From a virus: 22,229 nucleotides of DNA. Below the pieces are notes generated by a model. That model saw only the letters and a program-made list of their open reading frames with translations. It ran no database searches and had not been told where the DNA came from. Numbering within the stretch: position 1 is the first letter of the stretch; the number at the start of each line of letters is the position of its first letter. The position numbers and the translations under genes were made by a program. Shown here piece by piece: positions 7,512 through 14,981 of the stretch. The DNA is taken from positions 1 to 22,229 of IMG/VR virus record IMGVR_UViG_3300027851_000136. The stretch is one strand, 5' to 3'.

Positions 7512-7808
7512 TCACAGTTCCGCCGCCGACGCGTAGATCAGGCGTTGCGTGACCCCGAACTGCGCATACGTCGGCAGCTCGCCGCCGTCCGTCAGCAGCA
7601 GGAAGTTGCCCGCCCCCGCCAGGTAGCGATACGGGATCAAGGGCGTGCCGGCGACGATGCGCGTGGCGTCCAGAATGCGCACGCCGTCAACCGTCACGTC
7701 GGCCACCATGACGCCCAACGCTTCCTTGATGCGCAGGGTGAATGAATGGTCGTCCAGCCGCAGAGCGAACTCTTGATTGGGGATCGGCTCGAGGGGGATG
7801 GTTTGCAT
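7512..7808 (-). CDS. Small baseplate plug protein (Pam3 gp18-like)
   Basis: This is a 98-residue beta-rich protein beginning MQTIPLEPIPNQEFALRLDDHSFTL. Proteins of this size and N-terminal pattern are found next to Dit-like and hub genes in compact contractile tails; in cyanophage Pam3 the equivalent protein plugs the baseplate hub. The sequence shows alternating strands (FTLRIKEALGVMVADVTVDGVRIL) and a Gly-rich C-terminal half. The family call comes from memory of this pattern and its context. The ATG overlaps the upstream stop by one base (TAATG). Confidence 0.7.
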   Translation of the reverse strand: MQTIPLEPIPNQEFALRLDDHSFTLRIKEALGVMVADVTVDGVRILDATRIVAGTPLIPYRYLAGAGNFLLLTDGGELPTYAQFGVTQRLIYASAAEL

Positions 7809-8389
7809 TAGCCGAACGCCCGGAAAAGAATGGACCCGCGGTCGTTGTCGTTGGACGCGGCCGGCGCGGTCTGCTGCGTGCCGCGACGAGCGGTCGACGT
7901 GCGCGCCTGGCCGGCTGGCGTCGGCGCGACCTGCGCGGGCCCGATAACCGCGCCGCCGTATGTCGTCTGGGCGATGATGACTTCGCGCAGTTGCAGGGTC
8001 ACGGTCAGCGCGTCGAACTCTTCGGGCCGTTCGTCGTGCGGCATGGCGGTAAGCACCATGTTATCGTACGTCTGGGCCCGGGTCTGGACGGTCAGCAGCG
8101 TGGACGCCCGGAACAACTCGCGGATTTCGCCGTACGTCGTGGGCGCTTGGCTTCCCGTGACCATCAACGGCATTTCGATTTCGACGGGCAGAAAAACGAT
8201 GTGGTCGACCACGGACGAGTTGTCTTCCAAGGGGTGCTCGAGGGCCTTGGCGACTTCGTACACATTGGCGGTCATGGGTCGCGCCAGGGCGAAGACTTGT
8301 TCGCCCGTGTCGGCACGGCGTACCATCACCACGTCAGCGACCGTGGCGGTGTTGTCGGTCTGGACGGAGGATCCGGCGGTCAATGCCAT
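7808..8389 (-). CDS. Dit-like tail protein linking tape measure end to baseplate
   Basis: This 193-residue protein resembles the Dit-like N-terminal domain found immediately after the tape-measure gene in many contractile phages. Residues 50-100 (ALEHPLEDNSSVVDHIVFLPVEIEMPLMVTG) carry the family pattern of 'HPVEDG-S-V-DHV-P' followed by a beta strand, then helix and strands up to TVTLQLREVIIAQTTYGG near residue 143. The last 45 residues are Pro/Thr/Ala-rich and probably flexible. The expected role is to form the ring connecting tail tube and hub. Overlaps of one base with both neighbours place it firmly in the tail operon. A LysM domain, present in some relatives, is absent. Confidence 0.75.
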   Translation of the reverse strand: MALTAGSSVQTDNTATVADVVMVRRADTGEQVFALARPMTANVYEVAKALEHPLEDNSSVVDHIVFLPVEIEMPLMVTGSQAPTTYGEIRELFRASTLLTVQTRAQTYDNMVLTAMPHDERPEEFDALTVTLQLREVIIAQTTYGGAVIGPAQVAPTPAGQARTSTARRGTQQTAPAASNDNDRGSILFRAFG

Positions 8390-10128
8390 CAGCGATCAAT
8401 CCCATCATCGAACTGGGCGGCTACGTCGCCGTACCGCTGCGTCAACGCGTTGCCCACGCCGGCCGGGTCGGTGCTGCGCGTGTTCACGGTGACGCCGCCC
8501 ATGTTGATATTCTGCGTGCGGTTCGTTCGGCTGTTGCTGGTGACGCTCGCGGCGGTCTGCGAGGCAAACGGGGACGCGGCGGCGCGAGCGAGCTGGCCCT
8601 GCCCCATCGCAGCGGCGTTGGCGCTGTCGCTGACCGGCAGACCCATCAAACGCCGGGCCCCGTTGACCGCGATGTTTATGCCCTGAATGATTTTGCCGAT
8701 CGTCGCATCCCACCAACGGCCGATCATTCCGAACACCGCGCCGAACACGTCGCCCAGCGAGCGAACGGCCGCAGCGACGCCGCCAAAGACGATGCGCGCC
8801 AAACCGACCCACGGCGTGATCAGGGCGACAAAGACCTTGGCGACAAAGCCGAATACCGCAACGGCGACGTCGCGGAACAAGCCGAAAATGGGCGCGGTCA
8901 GCGAGTACCAGGTGCGGAACGCGCTGACGAGAAAATCCGCCGTCGCTTTTGTGGCACCCACAAGGCCGTTGAAGACTGCGACGGCGACGCGGCCCAGCAC
9001 GCGGAAGGCCACGGCCAAGCCTTCGACCAGCGCCCGGAACCATCCGTACCGCCCCATGAGCGAACCGATCAGGCTGTCTTGCCCGTTCAAGAACGCCATG
9101 ACGTCTTCGTACGCCAAGGCAAAGGCAATGCCCAGCGCTGCAATCGCGGCCACCGCCAGCAGAATGGGCCACGTCGCCGCGATGACGCCCGCCGCAGCAG
9201 ACCAGATGGCGGGGAGAAAGGACGCGGTGATCACGGTGCCCGCGATGGCAAAGGCGATGCCCAGCCCCTCGACAAACTTGGCGTTCTCGCGCATCCATTG
9301 CGCGCCCTTAACCAACCACCCGTTGACCGTGGCCAAGGCCGGCGCAATGGCCGACACCAGCGTAAACTTCCAACCCTGCAGCACGCCCTGGAGCTGTTCG
9401 GAGCTCTCTTTGTACTTGTCGATCCGGTTGGCTTGTTCCTGCGTGATCGCGCCGTTGCGCAGTTGCTCTTCGGACAGGGCCTCAATGGCGGTGCGGCCCT
9501 GCAGCAGCAGCTTTATGGTGCCTTCGTCGGTGATGCCCAGCCGGCGAATGGCCGCCAGTTGTTTGGTCTTTTCCAGCCCCTCGAGCGCGCCCGCCACCTC
9601 CAGCAGCGACGTGCGCACGTCCTTAAGGTTGCCGTCCGCGTCGGTGGCGGACAGGCCCAGCGCCGCCAGGGCTTCCACGCCGCGCTTGCCGATACCCGCC
9701 TGGATCCGGCGCAGCATTGTGTCGTACGCCTCCAGTTGCGCTTCGGCGTCGGCCAGCTCGCCGCCGCTCGCCTTGACCGCCCGACGCCACGTGTCGAAAT
9801 CCTGCGCGCCCAGACGGATGCGCGCGGACGCATCGATCAGCCGGTCGGCTTCCTCCACGGTGCCCTGCAACGCCGCGTTCAAGGCGTACACGCCTGCCGT
9901 AAGCCCCGCCGCCCCGATCAGGCCAATCACGCCCTTGAACGACCGGCCCAACTTGCCCGCGTTGTCTGCGGCTTTGTCAATCGCCGGTGCGAGCTGACGG
10001 GCGCCTTTCACACTGTCGTCAATGGCGTCTGCGGTCTTGGCACTCTCGCCGCGCAGGTCCGCCATTTCCCGTTCCGCCTTTTTGGCGTCGGTGTCGAACA
10101 GGATGTAAAAGGTGTCCAGTATGCTCAT
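8389..10128 (-). CDS. Tape measure protein
   Basis: This 579-residue protein sets tail length. It has a helical N-terminal part (residues 10-60, many Lys/Glu/Ala), a long helical region, then three hydrophobic stretches (about 289-340, 364-390 and 410-460) suited to membrane insertion during DNA entry. The C-terminus carries NINMGGVTVNT (about residues 540-550) followed by a final helix, a common ending in tape-measure proteins. At about 0.15 nm per residue this predicts a tail near 87 nm, which is an inference from the usual rule. The ATG overlaps the chaperone stop (ATGA), and the gene follows the two-frame chaperone as expected. No peptidase or lysozyme domain was seen. Confidence 0.9.
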   Translation of the reverse strand: MSILDTFYILFDTDAKKAEREMADLRGESAKTADAIDDSVKGARQLAPAIDKAADNAGKLGRSFKGVIGLIGAAGLTAGVYALNAALQGTVEEADRLIDASARIRLGAQDFDTWRRAVKASGGELADAEAQLEAYDTMLRRIQAGIGKRGVEALAALGLSATDADGNLKDVRTSLLEVAGALEGLEKTKQLAAIRRLGITDEGTIKLLLQGRTAIEALSEEQLRNGAITQEQANRIDKYKESSEQLQGVLQGWKFTLVSAIAPALATVNGWLVKGAQWMRENAKFVEGLGIAFAIAGTVITASFLPAIWSAAAGVIAATWPILLAVAAIAALGIAFALAYEDVMAFLNGQDSLIGSLMGRYGWFRALVEGLAVAFRVLGRVAVAVFNGLVGATKATADFLVSAFRTWYSLTAPIFGLFRDVAVAVFGFVAKVFVALITPWVGLARIVFGGVAAAVRSLGDVFGAVFGMIGRWWDATIGKIIQGINIAVNGARRLMGLPVSDSANAAAMGQGQLARAAASPFASQTAASVTSNSRTNRTQNINMGGVTVNTRSTDPAGVGNALTQRYGDVAAQFDDGIDR

Positions 10129-10660
10129 TGCTTGCGGTTCGCCGCCAGATACTCGTTAACGCGGGTCGTCATGACGATTTCCCAAAGGTCAAAAGCCTCT
10201 TCCAGCGTATAGACGGTCCCTAGTTCCCGGAGGGTGGCTTGTCCGCTGGCGACAATTGCTCCGATAAAGCCGTCAACATTTGCGAAAGCCACGGCTTCGC
10301 TTTCTCCATAAGCGGCGCGAGGGAAGCGGCACTCACGCCGTTCTCGAAAAAACTGCAGTTGTACTCGATCATGGCCCATTCGAGCCGCGCCAGGGTTTCC
10401 CAGTCTTCTGCGTGGTTGTCCACGAGGGCGCGCGTCGTGAGCATCAGGGGGGCGTCGCGCCCCTCAATCTGGACGCCGACGTGCGACATGAGCTTAAGCA
10501 TGATCGCTTCGCTCACGCCGTAATCGCCCAGCTTCGGCAGATTGGACACCGGGTATTTGGCGACGATTTCGCGCCCGACCGTGGCCGGGAACTTGTGCAA
10601 CACGAACGTCCTGGCGTCACCCGACGCTGTGCGAAGTTCGAGGGGCTTGGGGTGCAACAT
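10125..10660 (-). CDS. Tail assembly chaperone, predicted G-T frameshift product
   Basis: Reading begins at ATG 10660, shifts -1 at the slippery TTTTTTC (10352 to 10346), and continues in the second frame to the stop at 10125-10127. The product would have 105 residues from the first frame plus 73 from the second, 178 in total. The second frame carries an ATLRELGTVYTLEEAFDLWEI stretch, recognisable as the T-like part of phage chaperones. The second frame lies -1 relative to the first, the direction used in lambda G-T. An alternative is a separate 55-residue protein starting at GTG 10292, with GGAG eleven bases upstream. The stop overlaps the tape-measure ATG (ATGA). Confidence 0.6.
10220..10660 (-). 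CDS. Tail assembly chaperone, G-like short product
   Basis: This is the in-frame product of the chaperone locus, 146 residues, lying between the tube and tape-measure genes where lambda gpG-type chaperones occur. The ATG at 10660 is preferred because GGAG lies nine bases upstream; a GTG at 10690 would add ten residues with poor support. Residues 1-65 contain the LELRTASGDARTFVLHKFPATVGREIVAKYP pattern common to phage chaperones of this type, and residues 85-110 are helical. Such proteins coat the tape measure during tail assembly and are absent from the virion. The gene also encodes an extended product by a probable -1 frameshift. Confidence 0.78.
   Translation of the reverse strand: MLHPKPLELRTASGDARTFVLHKFPATVGREIVAKYPVSNLPKLGDYGVSEAIMLKLMSHVGVQIEGRDAPLMLTTRALVDNHAEDWETLARLEWAMIEYNCSFFENGVSAASLAPLMEKAKPWLSQMLTALSEQLSPADKPPSGN
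10314..10352 (-). promoter_or_regulatory. Candidate -1 frameshift signal (slippery site and hairpin)
   Basis: On the - strand the heptamer T-TTT-TTC falls in the correct X-XXY-YYZ phase of the first frame. Six bases later an 8-bp stem (GGCGTGAG with CTCGCGCC, one G-U pair) encloses a ten-base loop. The loop segment CGCTT can pair with AAGCG about 11 bases past the stem, so an H-type pseudoknot is possible. Slippery phase, spacing and stem are all in the range of known frameshift sites. Frameshifting itself is inferred. Confidence 0.6.
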
Positions 10661-10714
10661 GCGGCGCGGCTCCGTAAGGTTTGACCGCACCGTAACGCCT
10701 GGCGGTTATGGCGT

Positions 10715-11158
10715 CTAGGCGCGCGACATGCCCTCAAAGGCAAAAACGTACGCCTTGGACTTAAGGCGCCCAGCGCTCGCCACCGACTGCCCGGGCATGC
10801 CGTCCGTGATCACGCCTTGCGACAGGGTGATGGTGCGGCCGTCCGGGTACGTCGCGGTCATGGTGATGGTGTCGCGAGCTCCGAACTTGCCCTTGCCGGT
10901 CCGGTTGGCCTCGAGAAGCACCGCCAGGTTGCGGTCGTCATCCGACGCCGGAATGATGTTGATGGTCGGCTTGATCGGATTGGCCTTGGACCACGCGATC
11001 AGGTCGCCGTTCAAACCCATGGCCGTGTCGCGCACCTGGATTGACGGCAGGTCGAACGGATCCGCATCGTCGGCAAACTGCGACAACGTGATACCGGCCG
11101 GGAAGGTGGCCGACGCCGTGAGGCGGATGCGGAGGCCGAAGCCGGAAACGTCGTTCAT
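10715..11158 (-). CDS. Tail tube protein (DUF3277-like)
   Basis: This 147-residue protein follows the sheath gene, as tube genes do, and matches the DUF3277 pattern. It begins [36 protein letters not shown], with a later [21 protein letters not shown] segment and a C-terminal half of beta strands ([21 protein letters not shown]). Tube proteins of this group stack as hexameric rings inside the sheath and form the DNA channel. Its length is normal for the family. The gene starts 11 bases after the sheath stop, with AAGGG as a ribosome-binding site. A 54-base gap with no clear promoter or terminator separates it from the chaperone gene. Confidence 0.85.
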   Translation of the reverse strand: MNDVSGFGLRIRLTASATFPAGITLSQFADDADPFDLPSIQVRDTAMGLNGDLIAWSKANPIKPTINIIPASDDDRNLAVLLEANRTGKGKFGARDTITMTATYPDGRTITLSQGVITDGMPGQSVASAGRLKSKAYVFAFEGMSRA

Positions 11159-11169
11159 GCGTCGTACCC

Positions 11170-12672
11170 TTAGACGAGAATGTGTTGGCCTTCGACCTTC
11201 CGGATCGTGTCGTCTTTGCCGTACACCAGCGTATATACGGCGACGTATTCCGTGCGGTCGTCAACGGTGCGCGGCTCGATCGTGCAGTCGATCCAGTAGC
11301 CGATGCTCTGCACCTGCTGGAACGCTTCGGGGTCGCCAGTCACCTGCGTGACGTACAGGCGTTGCGCCGTGGTCAGCGTCTTGCCGACGCTGATGGTGCC
11401 GTTGAAAAGCGCCAGGTTGATCGGGTCTTGAAGGATGGCCAGGATTTGACCGCGGCCGTCTGCGTTTGCCGGAATGCGCGGCAGCGCCAGCAGCAGCGCC
11501 AGAATGGCTGTCGACGCCGCATCCTTGAACCAGATTTCGTTCGCATAGACGTTCATGTCGACGGGGGCTGTGTCGCCGCCCATCATCACGCCGCGTTGGT
11601 AGAAGCTGATTTGCTGACCGGCGGTCTGCGTCTGGCCGTAATAGTTGACGCGCAGGGGGTCGTACAGGTCGGCCAGCGTGTCCGTGGTCACGGAGGGCGT
11701 CAAGTCGCCCTGCTGGTACATGTAGTTCTGCACGGACCCGGGGCGCGTGTAGTCCGTCGCGGCCAGGATGACCATGGGCAGTTGTTCGGGGTATTCCGTG
11801 GTCAGCGGCGCAAGGGTCACGGCGGTGCCGGCCTTGGCGATCACGGCGGCCGACAGCGCCACGGCATTGGCGGCGGTCGTGCGGGCGCTGAAAATGAACT
11901 GCACATTCAGCGCGGCGTTCCAAGTCGCCGCCTCGATCGCCTCGTCAACGGTCAGAGCCGTGGTCACGAAGGCGAACGAGCCGAAGTTATTACTGATGGC
12001 GGTGCTGGCCGTGAGCGCTTCGGTGATGGTCTGGACGGGCGTTGCCGGAGAGAACACTGCGCCAAGCGACCAGCCGAACAGCGTGGCCACGGATCCAGCG
12101 GCGGCGGCGTTGACCGAAATGTCCGCTGCGGCGGTCTGGCCAGACGACGCCACGAAGTTGAAAGCGCCAGCGACCGCATCGTACGTGACGGTGGCGGTCG
12201 TGAACTGCGCGCCGACTGCCGCCTGGATAGCGGTCTGCAGGACGGAAGCGACCCCGGCGAGCGAGACGGCTGCGGCGAAGTTAAGGCCGGTCAGGCTAGC
12301 GGTCTGCGCGCCGATGGTCAGCGACAGCGTGCCGGCCGTGACGGCTTGAAATGCGATCAGCGAGCCGATGGGCACGGCGCCAAAAATGCGCGCCGGCGAG
12401 GCGGTGCGGGCATGTCGCGCGAACGACAGCTTGCGGGGAGCGGTCAGCGATTTGCTGACGAACGCGAAGTAGTCAGCGGCCCGGGCGTACTCGACGGAGC
12501 CGGTGCCGAAATACGCCCCGACGTCGGCAGCGTTCGTGAACTCCAGAATGGCGTTCGTCGGCACCTTCGTGTCTTCGGAGAAAAGACGCCCGATCCGCTC
12601 CCGTTGCGGCACGCCGCCGGTCGCAGCCACCGCCGACGTGATCGCCACATAACGCGAAATGTCGATGCTCAT
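11170..12672 (-). CDS. Tail sheath protein (DUF3383)
   Basis: This 500-residue protein is the contractile sheath. The N-terminus ([20 protein letters not shown] followed by [31 protein letters not shown]) and the segment [27 protein letters not shown] are characteristic of DUF3383 sheath proteins. The middle section (residues 120-250) is Ala/Thr-rich with many strands and probably forms the outward-facing domain. The C-terminal part ([37 protein letters not shown]) includes the sheath handshake region in other families. Its presence shows the tail is contractile. The ATG at 12672 has an AGGG sequence close upstream, and the gene starts four bases after the preceding stop. Confidence 0.92.
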   Translation of the reverse strand: MSIDISRYVAITSAVAATGGVPQRERIGRLFSEDTKVPTNAILEFTNAADVGAYFGTGSVEYARAADYFAFVSKSLTAPRKLSFARHARTASPARIFGAVPIGSLIAFQAVTAGTLSLTIGAQTASLTGLNFAAAVSLAGVASVLQTAIQAAVGAQFTTATVTYDAVAGAFNFVASSGQTAAADISVNAAAAGSVATLFGWSLGAVFSPATPVQTITEALTASTAISNNFGSFAFVTTALTVDEAIEAATWNAALNVQFIFSARTTAANAVALSAAVIAKAGTAVTLAPLTTEYPEQLPMVILAATDYTRPGSVQNYMYQQGDLTPSVTTDTLADLYDPLRVNYYGQTQTAGQQISFYQRGVMMGGDTAPVDMNVYANEIWFKDAASTAILALLLALPRIPANADGRGQILAILQDPINLALFNGTISVGKTLTTAQRLYVTQVTGDPEAFQQVQSIGYWIDCTIEPRTVDDRTEYVAVYTLVYGKDDTIRKVEGQHILV

Positions 12673-12676
12673 TACC

Positions 12677-13228
12677 CTAGACCCTCGCCATGCGGAGTTC
12701 GCCGACCGTCGCGGCTGGCGTACTTGATAGCATAACTTGTTCGTGTGTCACGACCAAATCGAAAGACGGCACGGCTTCGTACTGGTCCCGGTCGTTTTTC
12801 ATGAACGGATTGCGCACCTGCGTAACCCGAAGCACCGCCAGGCCCAGCACGCGCAACGCCGCGATGGCCTTGTCGCCCTGCAGAATGCCGGCGGCCAGGT
12901 TCACGAGGTCAGAGGCCGTTGACGACGGGAGCGCCGCGCCATCTGACGTCGCCGGGGGGCCCAGCGCCTCAATCTGCAACGTGCTTTCGTAAAACTGCGT
13001 TTCGGTGTGGATCATCAGCGTGGCGTCGTCCGGATCCGGGACGTCCGTTCGCTTCGCCCAGCCGTATCGTTTGTCGCCTATTTTCTGGAACAACACGGCC
13101 GGGCCATTCGGCCGCCCCTGGAGCGTCGATTGGTCGAACTGGATAACCGGGACGGTGCTTTGCCCCGCGTCGGTCAAACCGGCCAGCAGAACGGTACGAA
13201 CGGCGGCAAAAAGGGTCAAATCGTTCAT
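12677..13228 (-). CDS. Neck/tail terminator protein (LIC_12616-like)
   Basis: This 183-residue protein resembles the phage neck terminator group found just before the DUF3383 sheath gene. The pattern FDQSTLQGRPNGPAVLFQKIGDKRYGWAKR followed by HTETQFYESTLQIEAL is typical: a strand, a Lys/Arg-rich loop and an ETQ-F-E-T strand. The C-terminal half contains a helix (ASDLVNLAAGIL) and the strand pattern AVPSFDLVVTHEQVML. The family stops tube and sheath polymerisation and joins tail to neck. The ATG overlaps the collar stop (ATGA). The family call has moderate certainty and the structural role higher certainty because of synteny. Confidence 0.72.
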   Translation of the reverse strand: MNDLTLFAAVRTVLLAGLTDAGQSTVPVIQFDQSTLQGRPNGPAVLFQKIGDKRYGWAKRTDVPDPDDATLMIHTETQFYESTLQIEALGPPATSDGAALPSSTASDLVNLAAGILQGDKAIAALRVLGLAVLRVTQVRNPFMKNDRDQYEAVPSFDLVVTHEQVMLSSTPAATVGELRMARV

Positions 13229-13602
13229 GTCGGCGTCGGCCCGCTGTCCACGACCAGCACGCTATCCCATCCGTCCTGCGTGAACCAGTCAACGCCCGTC
13301 ACGGCGACCCAGCGCCGGCCGCCGTAATCGAACGCATCGGGCGCCTGGTCACGGTCGGGCTCGTTGAAGCGCGACGACGCGAAGAACGTCGAGTACCGCT
13401 TGTTCATGTCGAGCCCGTACTGCGACAGCATGTTGGTGTTGACCGCCTGGAACGACCCGTACACCGTGACCGGGGCGGCATAGACGCTGATTTGGCGCCC
13501 CGCGGCGTCCGTCGTGCGCCCCGTGCAGCGCCGCCACACGACCGGCTGCTGCCCTTGGACAGTCAGGGCCAAAGCGAGAAGGTTGGAGCCCGGCGTGCTC
13601 AT
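13225..13602 (-). CDS. Neck/collar protein
   Basis: This 125-residue protein lies between the gp10-like and terminator genes. It contains SFQAVNTNMLSQYGLDMNKRYSTFFASSRF near the middle and a YGGRRWVAVTGVDWFTQDGWDSVLVVD C-terminus. This combination is familiar from collar or head-closure proteins of Bcep781-like and related myoviruses. The protein is mostly beta strands. It most likely forms part of the ring between the connector and the tail terminator. Both ends overlap their neighbours by four bases. An exact match to a characterised protein is not claimed. Confidence 0.6.
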   Translation of the reverse strand: MSTPGSNLLALALTVQGQQPVVWRRCTGRTTDAAGRQISVYAAPVTVYGSFQAVNTNMLSQYGLDMNKRYSTFFASSRFNEPDRDQAPDAFDYGGRRWVAVTGVDWFTQDGWDSVLVVDSGPTPT

Positions 13603-14060
13603 TGCGCGCCTTTCGGCTCGACAACGCCCGTAACGCTGCGCAACATCAACCCCGTGTCCACAAGGGGCTTGGAAAAGCCCTTGCGGGCGATCGTGCGCGG
13701 CGACAGGGCCGGCGTGGTCAGCGCAGCGATGCTGGCGGACACGTCGCCGGCCGCTTTGAGCGTCAACCGCTCGAGCGCGTCGCGGCCGGTCATCTGGCCG
13801 TTCAACGCCGCCTTGGCCCCCTGGCGCATGATTTCCGCCCAGCCCTGGCGCTGCTGGTCGGCGGTCGGGCGCATCGTCGGGCGCGCCGGGATGCCGCCGG
13901 CGGGATAACCGAACTCATGGATCGTTGCGACATAGGCCACGGAGGTGCCGTCCGGATATTTGGACGTCTCGAAATAGCCGGTCTTTCCGACCAACCCGTC
14001 AATGCCTTGCAGCGCGACCGTCAGACGATCGCCGCCGGACGGGTCGCGCCGGACGGTCAC
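13599..14060 (-). CDS. HK97 gp10-like head-tail/tail completion protein
   Basis: This 153-residue protein carries ATIHEFGYPAGGIPARPTMRP at about residues 44-64, the hallmark of the HK97 gp10 / phage virion morphogenesis group (IHEFG followed by IPARPFLRP). The helical middle and the C-terminal PLVDTGLMLRSVTGVV segment, where related proteins have PLxDTGxLxxSIT, also fit. The start is a GTG at 14060 overlapping the upstream stop (GTGA); an ATG-only reading would begin at 14360 within the neighbouring gene and give a wrong N-terminus. The expected role is to complete the head-tail junction. Confidence 0.8.
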   Translation of the reverse strand: MTVRRDPSGGDRLTVALQGIDGLVGKTGYFETSKYPDGTSVAYVATIHEFGYPAGGIPARPTMRPTADQQRQGWAEIMRQGAKAALNGQMTGRDALERLTLKAAGDVSASIAALTTPALSPRTIARKGFSKPLVDTGLMLRSVTGVVEPKGAQ

Positions 14061-14494
14061 AGGAAGCGCCCCAGTACCTTGCGGAACGCCGCACGCTCCG
14101 GGCGCCCGCCGACGTAATAGCCGCCAGCGCTCCGGGCGGACAACAAGGCCCAGAGCTGCAGCCCGTACGGCGTGGTGGATAGCCACCACTGCCAACCCGT
14201 CTTTGCGGGCGGCGGCTGCAGCGAGACGGACACCTTGTCGACCGTCGACCCCGTGACCACGACGGAGGTTTGGCCCTGCGCGATCAGCGTGAACGAGGCG
14301 AGAAGGTGCGCCGTCAGATAGTTGAGCGCCGATTGCAGCCCCACGCCCGACAAAAGGCAACCGTCATACGCCCCGAGAAAGACCGTTGCGTCACCCCAGC
14401 GCAGGGTGATCGTCGCGTCGGGGTATGCGCTCTCGCTGGCGAACGCGGGGAACGCCAAGCGAAATGCCGGAATGTCGAGCGTGTGCTGCGCCAC
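14057..14494 (-). CDS. Head-tail connector/adaptor (DUF4054-like)
   Basis: This 145-residue protein begins with DIPAFRLAFPAFASESAYPDATITLRWGDATVFLG, the typical opening of DUF4054 adaptors that bind under the portal. A helix with SALNYLTAHLLASFTLIAQG follows, and the C-terminal segment has TTPYGLQLWALLSARSAGGYYVGG, also shared by the family (TPYG-Q-W-L). It is normal length. The gene starts three bases after the stop of the preceding gene and overlaps the gp10-like gene by four bases. The assignment rests on these sequence patterns and the gene order. Confidence 0.82.
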   Translation of the reverse strand: MAQHTLDIPAFRLAFPAFASESAYPDATITLRWGDATVFLGAYDGCLLSGVGLQSALNYLTAHLLASFTLIAQGQTSVVVTGSTVDKVSVSLQPPPAKTGWQWWLSTTPYGLQLWALLSARSAGGYYVGGRPERAAFRKVLGRFL

Positions 14495-14497
14495 GGG

Positions 14498-14908
14498 TTA
14501 GGCGCGGCGCGGGTGCGACGGCTTGGCCGGCGTTTCCGTTCCGACCTTGGGCGGTTCCGCGCCGGTCGCCTCGTAGTCTTGCGGGGTCAGCGGGGCCGAA
14601 GCGTCGCGGCTCTTCATGTCACTGGCGACAGCCTCGCCGTCCGCCTGGTGCTCAGACACGCGCAGGAAGCCGTTTTTCTCGTGCTCCAGGAACACGCGGT
14701 CGCCGCGCAGCGCCTCGAGTTGTTCGGCGGTGATGCGGGTGGCCACGGCCCCGGTCGGGGTGATCAGGTTTTTGTTCGCCACGCCAGTGCCGCCGGCGAT
14801 GTTGATGCCGTCCTGCGGAATGGGCAGGTCGTGCCCCTCGCTCTCGACGGCGGCGCAGTAGCGGACGCCGGCAGTCATGGTCGAATAGACGTAGTATTGC
14901 TTGCTCAC
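14498..14908 (-). CDS. Hypothetical head-associated protein
   Basis: This 136-residue protein has no family that I can name. It starts at GTG 14908, chosen because GGAGA lies seven bases upstream and because residues before it do not look coding. Residues 1-85 appear folded (YYVYSTMTAGVRYCA, then LITPTGAVATRITAEQLEALRGDRVFLEHEKNGFLRV), and residues 86-136 are Pro/Glu/Ala/Thr-rich and disordered. It lies between the major capsid gene, from which a hairpin terminator separates it, and the connector gene. That position suggests a minor capsid or head-completion role. Confidence 0.65.
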   Translation of the reverse strand: MSKQYYVYSTMTAGVRYCAAVESEGHDLPIPQDGINIAGGTGVANKNLITPTGAVATRITAEQLEALRGDRVFLEHEKNGFLRVSEHQADGEAVASDMKSRDASAPLTPQDYEATGAEPPKVGTETPAKPSHPRRA

Positions 14909-14924
14909 GGGGTCGTCTCCATGG

Positions 14925-14957
14925 AAAAGGGCTCCCCAGTCGCCCGGGAAGCCCTTT
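14925..14957 (-). terminator. Hairpin terminator/attenuator after the capsid gene
   Basis: About 25 bases past the capsid stop, arms at 14950-14957 and 14926-14933 form an 8-bp stem (AAAGGGCT with AGCCCTTT), extended by three C-G pairs past a bulged A, with a short loop. On the - strand the second arm runs into four T residues. The U-tract is short, so partial termination is more likely than complete stopping; this would give more capsid transcript than downstream transcript. Confidence 0.6.
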
Positions 14958-14981
14958 CGTAGCGCATCAGTGCGACGGTGG

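Noticed and set aside
8383-10212. 609-codon open frame on the + strand opposite the tape measure gene
   Set aside because: Its composition is Arg/Gly/Asp/Gln-rich with no family resemblance, and the opposite strand has a clear tape-measure gene fitted by overlaps.
10693-10708. Imperfect palindrome in the gap between the tube and chaperone genes as a terminator
   Set aside because: The arms are interrupted by a bulge, the loop would be too small and no T-run follows on either strand.
11182-12735. 517-codon open frame on the + strand opposite the sheath gene
   Set aside because: It is low-complexity Gly/Arg/Val-rich and antisense to the DUF3383 sheath gene.
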